Position numbers and translations under genes: made by a program. The notes beneath the pieces were generated by a model. It was given only the letters and a program-made list of their open reading frames with translations, ran no database searches and was not told the origin of the DNA. This document shows, piece after piece, positions 1 through 5,284 of a DNA stretch of 6,017 nt. The stretch spans positions 1 to 6,017 of the forward strand of contig JAAOZY010000129.1 of assembly GCA_012274205.1 (NCBI GenBank), in the 5' to 3' direction. Each line of letters opens with the position of its first letter. Positions within the stretch are counted from its first letter, which is position 1. The stretch comes from Betaproteobacteria bacterium (lineage in GTDB: Bacteria > Pseudomonadota > Gammaproteobacteria > Burkholderiales > SG8-39).

Positions 1-5
1 AGGGG

Positions 6-81
6 AGTATGAGGGGAGGTCCCCCAAGGGGACTTTCCCGTCAAGCGGGATCGAGACCTTCGGGGCGTATCCCCTCATACT
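6..81. repeat. Cloverleaf-like inverted-repeat element
   Basis: A perfect 12-bp inverted repeat (AGTATGAGGGGA at 6-17, TCCCCTCATACT at 70-81) encloses three further hairpins. These are GTCCCC/GGGGAC (19-24 with 28-33, loop CAA), TCCCG/CGGGA (36-40 with 46-50, 5-nt loop), and a short CC/GG stem at 57-64 capped by TTCG. Read on the plus strand, the last forms a C(UUCG)G tetraloop, a stable RNA cap, which slightly favours plus-strand RNA. The element is noncoding and lies downstream of the SulP gene. It could be a small dispersed intergenic repeat (REP- or MITE-like), a structured RNA, or part of a bidirectional terminator. I do not recognise it as a named family. The structure is seen directly; the role is unknown. 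Confidence 0.6.
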
Positions 82-83
82 AC

Positions 84-106
84 AAAAAACTCCAAGCGCG
101 GCGCTT
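84..106 (-). terminator. Probable Rho-independent terminator of SulP gene
   Basis: On the minus strand the stem AAGCG-CCG-CGCTT (106-94) is followed by GGAG and then six T residues (89-84). The stem begins at the last base of the SulP TGA stop codon (108-106). It has only 5 bp, and 4 nt separate it from the T run, so it is a weak example. Its position immediately after the stop supports the call. The larger inverted repeat at 6-81 follows directly and could reinforce termination. Confidence 0.5.
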
Positions 107-2316
107 CAGCTGTCGGACTGGTAGATGACCCGGTTGGCGCGGCGCAGCCGGTTGCTCAATTCGCGCCCGAGGTTGCGCAGCAGCGTCACCGCGATCGCGG
201 GATGGCTCAGCGCGAGCTGATCGAACACCTCCTGCTCGAGCACATAGCACACCAGCTCGGCGTCGGCCTGCACCGTGGCCGAGCGCACTTCGGTGTCCAG
301 CAGCGCGACTTCGCCGAATACCGTCCCCGGCGCGAAGGTGACCAGGCGGATGTCGCGCGTCGCGCCGGCGGGCCGGATGCGCACGCTGGCCTCGCCTTTG
401 GCGATCACTAACAGCTGCTGCCCCGGATCGCCCTCGCGAAACACGGTTTCGCCGCTGGCGTATACGCGCCGGCTGAGCCTGCCCCGGACCAGCGCAATCG
501 CGTCGGCATCCAGGCCGGCGAACAGATCGAGCTGGCCGAACGGAAATTCGGCGCCGACCTCCACGTCGCCCAGCTCGGACAGGATCAGATGGTCTTCGGC
601 CCATTCGAGCGCCTGGTCGTTGTCGACGAACACGCGGCTCTTGGTGAGCGCCGCCAGCACGCCCATGTCGCGCAGGAACTGGCCGAGCCGGCCTGCCTCC
701 TCGACCGAAGACAGCAGCAATACCTTGCCTTGCTTGACCAGGGCGTCGTTGGCCTGGATCAGGAAGCGCGCGCCGGTGGTATCCACGTCGGTCACGCGTT
801 TGAAGTCGATGATCACCGAGCCGGCGCCCTCCGCGACCACCTTCTCGATCTGGTGGATCAGTTTCTCGGCGGTACCGAAGAACATGGCGCCTTCGAGTTC
901 GAACACGACGACTTTGTGACCGTGCTCGGCGAGCAGCTGCATCAGGCGCGGCTCGCGCGTCTTGCGCGAGCGCAGCACGTCGCCGCGCACGCTGCGGCGG
1001 ATGACCGACTGGCTCATGCGGAACAGGAAGGAGAATACCGACACCAGCATGCCGATCGCCACCGCGGTGACCAGGCTCGCGAATACGGCGACCAGCGTCA
1101 CCAGCACGATGACCAGCAGATCCAGCATCAGGCTGGCGCGGTTGCGCGGCCCGGCGGCGATGATCCGCTTCAGCAGCTGCAGCGTCCAGCGGTCGAACAG
1201 CCGCCAGGCGGTGACGAACAGCATTGCCGCCACCACGACCTTCGGGATCAGGGCGATCAGCTGGGCAAAGAACAGCACCGCCGCCAGGATCAGCAGCGCA
1301 TTGATCAGCACGGACGTGCCGCTGCGCCCGCCGGAATTGTAGTTGGCCTGGCTGGAGGTCAGGCTGATGCCGCTGGAGATGCCGCCAAAGGTTGCCGCGA
1401 CCAGATTGCCCGCGCCCATGCGCACCAGGCCGAGATTGTGGTCCTGGCGCTGCTGCGTCACGCCTTCCATCACCTTTGCGCACAACAGCACGTCGAGCGA
1501 GGAAATCAGCGCAAGGCTGGCCGCCCAGGCAAGCATGGAAGGCAGCAGGCTCCACCACTGGCGCTCGCTCAGCAGCGCATAGAAGCCGGACAGATAGTGC
1601 AGGTCGGGCATGACGAAATTCAACTCGCCCACGAACGGGCCCAGCTTGCCGCTGTAACCGAGAAACCATGCGAGGTAATACAAGCCGATGCCGGCGAACA
1701 TGCCGACGATGACCGCCGGAATGCGTTTGCTGATCCGGCCGCCATAGAACATCAGCAGGCAGGTGACGATGCCTATCGCCAGGGTGAGCGGCTGCGCCTG
1801 CTGCAGCTGCTGCAGCAGCGCGCCCGGTTCCAGGTGATGGCTGAGGCCCAGCATGGGCGCGGTCTGCGACAGCAGCAGCAGCAGGGCGGCGCCGTTCTGG
1901 AAGCCGGCGATCACCGGGTAGGGAATGTACTTGACCAGGCCGCCCATGCCGAGCGCGCCGAAGCCGGTCTGTATCAGCCCCGACAGAAAGATCACGAAAA
2001 AGACCACGGTCAGCACCAGCTGCGGGCTGTGCAGCTGGACGTAAACCTCGGAATGCACCAGCTGCAGCACCACCATGCTGATCAGATAGGACTGCATGCT
2101 GCGCGGTGCGAACACCACGGCGGAATTGGCGCGCAGCAGGACCGCGACCAGCGCGACGATGACGGCGCTGTAGAGTCCGGCGAGCACGCCGTAGCCGGCG
2201 TAGCGCTCGCCCAGCGGAGTCAGTGCGAACAGCCCGAAACCGATGCTCAGCGGAAGCGTGACAACCGCCGAGGAAAATCCTCCGGCAAATTCACTGCGCA
2301 GTGAAGCTGAGCCCAA
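106..2316 (-). CDS. SulP anion transporter with STAS and cNMP-binding domains
   Basis: This inner-membrane anion transporter or channel-like carrier belongs to the SulP (SLC26) family and has 736 residues. Residues 1 to about 435 form the hydrophobic SulP core, with many membrane segments and the conserved stretch NLVAATFGGISSGISLTSS (304-322). A STAS domain spans about 457-575; it carries DTTG (512-515), with Thr where the phosphorylated Ser of anti-sigma antagonists often lies. A cyclic-nucleotide-binding-like domain spans about 597-715, with a phosphate-binding-cassette motif FGEVALLDTEVRSATV (667-682) that keeps the Glu and Arg expected to contact ligand. The start is TTG at 2316, chosen because GGGAGGGGG (2332-2324) precedes it and the SulP N-terminus begins at once (LRSEFAGGFSSAVV). 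The substrate cannot be read from sequence: sulfate, bicarbonate and dicarboxylates are all known for the family. Ligand gating by the C-terminal domain is inference. The gene is divergent from hslR and appears monocistronic. Confidence 0.93.
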   Translation of the reverse strand: MGSASLRSEFAGGFSSAVVTLPLSIGFGLFALTPLGERYAGYGVLAGLYSAVIVALVAVLLRANSAVVFAPRSMQSYLISMVVLQLVHSEVYVQLHSPQLVLTVVFFVIFLSGLIQTGFGALGMGGLVKYIPYPVIAGFQNGAALLLLLSQTAPMLGLSHHLEPGALLQQLQQAQPLTLAIGIVTCLLMFYGGRISKRIPAVIVGMFAGIGLYYLAWFLGYSGKLGPFVGELNFVMPDLHYLSGFYALLSERQWWSLLPSMLAWAASLALISSLDVLLCAKVMEGVTQQRQDHNLGLVRMGAGNLVAATFGGISSGISLTSSQANYNSGGRSGTSVLINALLILAAVLFFAQLIALIPKVVVAAMLFVTAWRLFDRWTLQLLKRIIAAGPRNRASLMLDLLVIVLVTLVAVFASLVTAVAIGMLVSVFSFLFRMSQSVIRRSVRGDVLRSRKTREPRLMQLLAEHGHKVVVFELEGAMFFGTAEKLIHQIEKVVAEGAGSVIIDFKRVTDVDTTGARFLIQANDALVKQGKVLLLSSVEEAGRLGQFLRDMGVLAALTKSRVFVDNDQALEWAEDHLILSELGDVEVGAEFPFGQLDLFAGLDADAIALVRGRLSRRVYASGETVFREGDPGQQLLVIAKGEASVRIRPAGATRDIRLVTFAPGTVFGEVALLDTEVRSATVQADAELVCYVLEQEVFDQLALSHPAIAVTLLRNLGRELSNRLRRANRVIYQSDS

Positions 2317-2323
2317 ATGCTTT

Positions 2324-2332
2324 CCCCCTCCC
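2324..2332 (-). promoter_or_regulatory. Strong Shine-Dalgarno supporting TTG start of SulP
   Basis: Minus-strand GGGAGGGGG, followed by AAA, lies about 8-10 nt before the TTG at 2316-2314. No ATG in this frame lies near the expected N-terminus, and the next Met codon (residue 74) is inside the membrane core. This purine block therefore decides the start. Confidence 0.6.
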
Positions 2333-2409
2333 GCTGTTGTTCTTTTGGTGCGCTTGCGGCCTCGATGCGTGCGCGCCGGACTGATGCCGGCGCGGGCGCC
2401 TGCAGAAGT

Positions 2410-2446
2410 TGCGCATCATAGCGCACCCGGGGGCGCGTCGGCGCCC
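2410..2446. promoter_or_regulatory. Two palindromes in SulP/hslR divergent spacer
   Basis: The 166-nt spacer between the divergent starts holds two perfect inverted repeats. TGCGC-ATCATA-GCGCA occupies 2410-2425, and GGGCGC-GTCG-GCGCCC occupies 2431-2446. The loop of the first reads TATGAT on the minus strand (2420-2415), a 5/6 match to a sigma-70 -10 box that could serve the SulP gene, but I see no -35 at normal spacing. The palindromes could be operator half-sites or hairpins in the SulP leader. They could also be chance features of GC-rich DNA. No binding protein can be named. Confidence 0.25.
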
Positions 2447-2465
2447 GATTGTGCAAGCTTAGCGG

Positions 2466-2471
2466 TATCAT
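2466..2471 (+). promoter_or_regulatory. hslR: Possible -10 box for hslR
   Basis: TATCAT matches TATAAT at five of six positions and ends 11 nt before the hslR ATG. If it is used, the transcript would be almost leaderless. That would fit the lack of any clear Shine-Dalgarno before this start (the sequence there is TTCGGCGCAAGC). No convincing -35 was found 16-18 nt upstream, so this is a weak call. Confidence 0.25.
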
Positions 2472-2482
2472 TCGGCGCAAGC

Positions 2483-2881
2483 ATGAACGACGAAAACTCA
2501 CACGACCAGCGACAGCGCATCGACAAATGGCTATGGGCCGCGCGCTTTTTCAAGACGCGCAGCCTGGCGGCCAAGGCCGTGGACGGCGGCAAGGTCAGGC
2601 TGAACGGCGAAGCGGTGAAGCCTGCGCGCGCGCTCAAGCCCGGCGACGCGCTCGCCATACGCATCGGCGATCTGGAGTGGATAATCGACGTCAAGGGGCT
2701 GTCGCGCAGCCGCGGCCCCGCAGCGCAGGCGGCGCTGCTGTACGCCGAACGCGAGGATAGCCGCGCACGGCGCGAGGCGGCGAGCGCAGCGCGTAAGCTG
2801 CAACGGCATCCTGCTGCACAGCTGAAGGGCCGGCCGACGAAGAAGGACCGCAGGCTGATCCACCGCTTTACCGAAGGCTGA
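2483..2881 (+). CDS. hslR: Hsp15-like S4-domain RNA-binding protein
   Basis: This small basic cytoplasmic protein (132 residues) belongs to the Hsp15 family. In E. coli, Hsp15 is heat-induced and binds free 50S subunits still carrying peptidyl-tRNA, helping to recycle them. The S4 RNA-binding domain fills about residues 12-70 and opens with the family hallmark RIDKWLWAARFFKTRS (12-27), followed by KAVDGGKVRLNGEAVKPA. The tail is Arg/Lys/Ala-rich and ends with GRPTKKDRR (116-124), again typical of Hsp15; the length matches the E. coli protein (133). The ATG at 2483 is preferred. The frame is open back to 2243, but that extension overlaps the SulP gene and adds 80 residues foreign to the family. 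No good Shine-Dalgarno is visible. The gene stands alone, 140 nt before the citrate synthase gene on the same strand. Confidence 0.93.
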   Translation: MNDENSHDQRQRIDKWLWAARFFKTRSLAAKAVDGGKVRLNGEAVKPARALKPGDALAIRIGDLEWIIDVKGLSRSRGPAAQAALLYAEREDSRARREAASAARKLQRHPAAQLKGRPTKKDRRLIHRFTEG

Positions 2882-2940
2882 ATTTGTCCGGGCCTCGCGC
2901 CGGTGGCAGATCGTGGAGCGGAAATCACGGACGCGATTCT

Positions 2941-2949
2941 TGATAAAAT
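2941..2949 (+). promoter_or_regulatory. Extended -10 promoter candidate for citrate synthase
   Basis: TGATAAAAT fits the extended -10 pattern TG-N-TATAAT with one mismatch, in a locally A/T-rich patch within GC-rich DNA. It would start transcription near 2956, leaving a leader of roughly 65 nt before the ATG at 3022. No good -35 is visible, which extended -10 promoters tolerate. A 5-bp dyad, CGATT (2934-2938) and AATCG (2947-2951), flanks and partly overlaps the box and could be an operator. Its significance is unproven. Confidence 0.45.
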
Positions 2950-3006
2950 CGGCAACGGCGCCATGCGGCGATGATCGCGATCGGTGCGCGCGCTTCCCCA
3001 TTCAAT

Positions 3007-3016
3007 GGAGCAAGGA
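3007..3016 (+). promoter_or_regulatory. Ribosome binding site fixing citrate synthase start
   Basis: GGAG (3007-3010) and AAGGA (3012-3016) lie just before the ATG at 3022; AAGGA sits 5 nt away. They favour this start over the in-frame ATG at 2971, which would add 17 residues of no family character. Confidence 0.55.
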
Positions 3017-3021
3017 CGAGC

Positions 3022-4164
3022 ATGAGTGAAATTAGCGAGAAAATCGAGATCCATCGCGGCCTGAAAGGCGTGTACTTCGACCGTTCGCGCGTGTGCTTCA
3101 TCGACGGGCGCGCCGGCGAGCTGCGCTACTGCGGCTACACGATCCACGATCTGGCCGAGAATTCGACCTTCGAGGAAACCTGCTATCTGCTCATGTACGG
3201 CGAGTTGCCGCGGCGCGCCGAACTGGAGGCTTTTTCCGCCGAGCTCAAGGCTGCGCGCAGCCTGCCCGCGCCGATTTACGAGGTCATCCGCGCGGTCAAG
3301 GACGCGCATCCGATGGACGTGCTGCGCACGGCGGTATCCGCGCTGGCGGCATTCGACCCGGAGGTCGCCGACAACTCGCGCGAAGCGACGCTGCGCAAGG
3401 GCATCCGCCTGAGCTCGCAGGTGCCGATGATCGTGGCGGCGCACGAGCATCTGCGCAACGGCCGCGAGCCGGTGGCGCCGAACCCGAAGCTCGGCCACGC
3501 GGCGAACTTCCTCTACATGCTCAAGGGCACGGAACCCAGCGCCGACGCGGCGAAACTGATGGAACTCGACCTGATCCTGCACGCGGAGCACGGCTCCAAC
3601 GCTTCGGCATTTACCGCACGCGTGGTCGCGGGCACCGAGGCCAACCTGCACGCGGCGATGACCGCGGCGGTCGCCGCGCTGTCCGGCCCGGCCCACGGCG
3701 GTGCGGCGGAGAACGTGATGCGCATGGCGCAGGAGATCGGCGATCCGGCCAAGGCCGCGGACTACGTCAAGGCCAAGCGCGCCAAGCGCGAGGCGGTGAT
3801 GGGTTTCGGCCACCGCGTCTATCGCGCCGAGGACCCGCGCGCGCGCCACATGCGCGCCGGCGTCGAGCGCCTGTCGCGCGAGATGGGCCAGCCGCAGTGG
3901 TACCAGATCCTGGAGGCGCTGGTGGCGGCGATGAAGCCCTATGCGCGCCTCGGCGTCAATGTCAACGTCGATTTCTACGCCGGCGTCGTGTACTACCTCA
4001 ACGGCATTCCGGCCGACCTGTTCGTGCCGATCTTCGCCATCGGCCGCGTGCCCGGCTGGACCGTGCAGGTGCTCGAGCAATTTGAAAACAACATCCTGAT
4101 CCGGCCGCTCACCGAATACAACGGCGCTGCGCCGCGTTCCTATCTGCTGATCGAACAGAGGTAG
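3022..4164 (+). CDS. Citrate synthase / 2-methylcitrate synthase family
   Basis: This enzyme of 380 residues condenses acetyl-CoA with oxaloacetate to give citrate, the entry step of the TCA cycle. A propionyl-CoA-using methylcitrate synthase of the same fold cannot be excluded. The short length fits the dimeric type I forms (about 370-390) rather than hexameric proteobacterial GltA (about 430). Landmarks are HAEHGSNAS with the presumed catalytic His190, GPAHGGA (His225), the family signature GFGHRVYRAEDPR (261-273) with His264, NVNVDFYAG with the presumed catalytic Asp317, and RPLTEY near the C-terminus. All expected active-site residues are present. One departure is GRVPGWTVQVLEQ (341-353), where many relatives have a Ser or Ala before Arg and an Ala-His pair in place of Val-Gln. 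The gene converges on pta, 39 nt away. I give no symbol because gltA and prpC cannot be told apart here. Confidence 0.93.
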   Translation: MSEISEKIEIHRGLKGVYFDRSRVCFIDGRAGELRYCGYTIHDLAENSTFEETCYLLMYGELPRRAELEAFSAELKAARSLPAPIYEVIRAVKDAHPMDVLRTAVSALAAFDPEVADNSREATLRKGIRLSSQVPMIVAAHEHLRNGREPVAPNPKLGHAANFLYMLKGTEPSADAAKLMELDLILHAEHGSNASAFTARVVAGTEANLHAAMTAAVAALSGPAHGGAAENVMRMAQEIGDPAKAADYVKAKRAKREAVMGFGHRVYRAEDPRARHMRAGVERLSREMGQPQWYQILEALVAAMKPYARLGVNVNVDFYAGVVYYLNGIPADLFVPIFAIGRVPGWTVQVLEQFENNILIRPLTEYNGAAPRSYLLIEQR

Positions 4165-4176
4165 GCGGATCGGCTA

Positions 4177-4191
4177 GGGGCTGTTTGCCCT
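4177..4191. terminator. Weak hairpin between convergent genes
   Basis: GGGGC (4177-4181) can pair with GCCCT (4187-4191), the last pair being G-U, around a TGTTT loop. It is the only hairpin I see in the 39-nt gap between the citrate synthase stop (4164) and the pta stop (4204). Neither strand has a following T run, so it is not a convincing Rho-independent terminator. Termination may be Rho-dependent or may occur inside the opposing genes. Confidence 0.2.
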
Positions 4192-4203
4192 CGGGTTCCA
4201 ACG

Positions 4204-5190
4204 CTAGGCCTGCGCGAGCACCAGCGCCGCGGTCGCGACGATATCGTCGACGCTCGCGCCGCGCGACAGGTCGCTGAGCGGGCGCGCGAAGCCCTGCAGC
4301 ACCGGCCCGATCGCGCGCGCGCCCGCGAGGTGCTGCGTCAGCTTGTAGGCGATGTTGCCGGAGTTCAGGTCGGGGAAGACCAGCACGTTCGCCCGGCCGG
4401 CGACCGCGCTTTCGCCTTTCACCTTCTTCGCCGCCACTGCCGGAATCAGCGCCGCGTCCGCCTGCAATTCGCCGTCGATGGCCAGCCCGGGCGCGCGCGC
4501 GCGCGCCAGCGCGAGCGCCTGCACCACCTTGTCGGCGTGCGGGTGGCGTGCGCTGCCCTTGGTGGAGAAGGACAGCAGCGCCACGCGCGGTTCCTCGGCG
4601 AGGAGCGCGAAATAGCTCCCGGCCGAGGCCAGGGCAATGTCGGCAAGCGCCTCGGCATCCGGTTCGATGTTGACCGCGCAATCGGCGAAAACGAATGCGC
4701 GCTCGCCGCTGCCGTCTGCGTCCGGGAGGATCATCAGGAAAAAGCTCGAGGGCGTGCGCATGCCTTCGGCCAGGCCCACGGTCATCAGCCCGGCCTCGAT
4801 CACGCGTGCGCTCGGATGGTCCACGCCCGCAAGCATCGCGTCGGCGTCGCCCGCGCTGATCATCATGCCGGCATGAAACAGGGGTTTTCGCACCAGCCGC
4901 TCGGCCAGCTTCGCGTTCGCGCTGGGCCTTTTTGCCGAATACAGCGCTGCGTATGCGCCGTTGCGTCCGCTGTGCGCGGGATCGACCGTCACGATGCCCT
5001 CGAGCGCCACGCCGGCGCGCCGCGCCGCCTGTTCGATTGCGTCCGCTGCGCCGAGAAGAATAGGGCGTGCGATGCCGTCGTCCTGCAGGCGCCGCGCCGC
5101 GAGCACGATGCGCTCGTCGTGCCCTTCGGGCAGCACCAGGCGCTTGCAGGCGCGGCGCGCCTGCGCAACATAGCGTTCAACGATGCTCAT
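4204..5190 (-). CDS. pta: Phosphate acetyltransferase (short form)
   Basis: This cytoplasmic enzyme (328 residues) transfers acetyl between acetyl-phosphate and CoA, working with acetate kinase. It consists only of the PTA catalytic domain, like Methanosarcina Pta and unlike the long enteric form with N-terminal regulatory domains. Motifs in order are LVLPEGHDERIVLAARR (18-34), TPSSFFLM (146-153), LSFSTKGSARHP (206-217), DGELQADAA (239-247), NVLVFPDLNSGNIAYKL (268-284) and GPVLQGFARPLSDLSRG (295-311). Ser309, Arg310 and Asp316 fall at the numbers of known active-site residues in the Methanosarcina enzyme. Other family arginines look replaced: QR is QH at 286-287, and VIR is VIE at 130-132. 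The ATG at 5190 has GGAAG (5204-5200) 9 nt upstream. It overlaps by 14 nt the position where the intact ackA frame would end (5177), implying an ackA-pta operon with translational coupling. Confidence 0.93.
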   Translation of the reverse strand: MSIVERYVAQARRACKRLVLPEGHDERIVLAARRLQDDGIARPILLGAADAIEQAARRAGVALEGIVTVDPAHSGRNGAYAALYSAKRPSANAKLAERLVRKPLFHAGMMISAGDADAMLAGVDHPSARVIEAGLMTVGLAEGMRTPSSFFLMILPDADGSGERAFVFADCAVNIEPDAEALADIALASAGSYFALLAEEPRVALLSFSTKGSARHPHADKVVQALALARARAPGLAIDGELQADAALIPAVAAKKVKGESAVAGRANVLVFPDLNSGNIAYKLTQHLAGARAIGPVLQGFARPLSDLSRGASVDDIVATAALVLAQA

Positions 5191-5284
5191 TGTTCAGCAC
5201 TTCCATGGCATGGCGGGCGATGACGCTCTCCTCGTCGGTCGGAATGATCCATGCGGAAGCCTTGCTTCCTTCCGCGCTTATCCG
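5177..5284 (-). other. ackA: Displaced C-terminal coding segment of ackA
   Basis: These 35 codons plus a stop continue the acetate kinase in a different frame. They begin RISAEGSKASAWIIPTDEES and end EVLNNEHR. This is the expected C-terminus of the family: a G-G-P-R-I-S junction, then a T-(D/N)-E-E motif (here 5239-5228) that carries a catalytic glutamate in the characterised Methanosarcina enzyme. It joins the upstream frame exactly if one C is added to the minus-strand CCCC at 5287-5284. The stop overlaps the start of pta by 14 nt. As the sequence stands, this segment is out of frame and would not be translated without a -1 shift or a sequence correction. Confidence 0.8.
5200..5204 (-). promoter_or_regulatory. 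pta: pta ribosome binding site inside ackA tail
   Basis: Minus-strand GGAAG lies 9 nt before the pta ATG (5190-5188). It is embedded in the codons of the displaced ackA C-terminus, as expected for overlapping, co-translated genes. Confidence 0.45.

Noticed and set aside
28..39. GGGGACTTTCCC, identical to a eukaryotic NF-kappaB site
   Set aside because: The DNA is bacterial, and the match falls between two hairpin arms of the inverted-repeat element, so it is coincidence.
1798..1885. CTG/CAG-rich runs in the SulP gene
   Set aside because: They are explained by Leu- and Gln-rich codons (LLQQLQQAQ and LLLLLSQ) in an intact frame. They are too short and interrupted to be a repeat element.
589..2304. 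Long plus-strand open frame of 571 residues opposite the SulP gene
   Set aside because: It is rich in His, Gln, Asp and Arg with no recognisable domain. It mirrors the codons of a clear membrane transporter on the other strand, which is typical of antisense frames in high-GC genes.
2243..2482. 80-residue upstream extension of hslR
   Set aside because: The frame is open, but it overlaps the SulP gene and the divergent spacer. Hsp15 proteins begin shortly before RIDKWLW, which fits the ATG at 2483.
2971..3021. 17-residue N-terminal extension of citrate synthase
   Set aside because: The ATG at 2971 has no good ribosome binding site and adds no family sequence, whereas AAGGA sits 5 nt before the ATG at 3022.
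2416..4080. Minus-strand open frame of 554 residues across hslR and citrate synthase
   Set aside because: It runs antisense to two well-supported genes and the spacer between them. Its Arg/His/Ala-rich composition shows no family motif.
4491..4506. 16-bp alternating GC tract
   Set aside because: It encodes ARARA in Pta and is expected from Ala/Arg codons in high-GC DNA. Z-DNA formation is conceivable, but nothing else supports a role.
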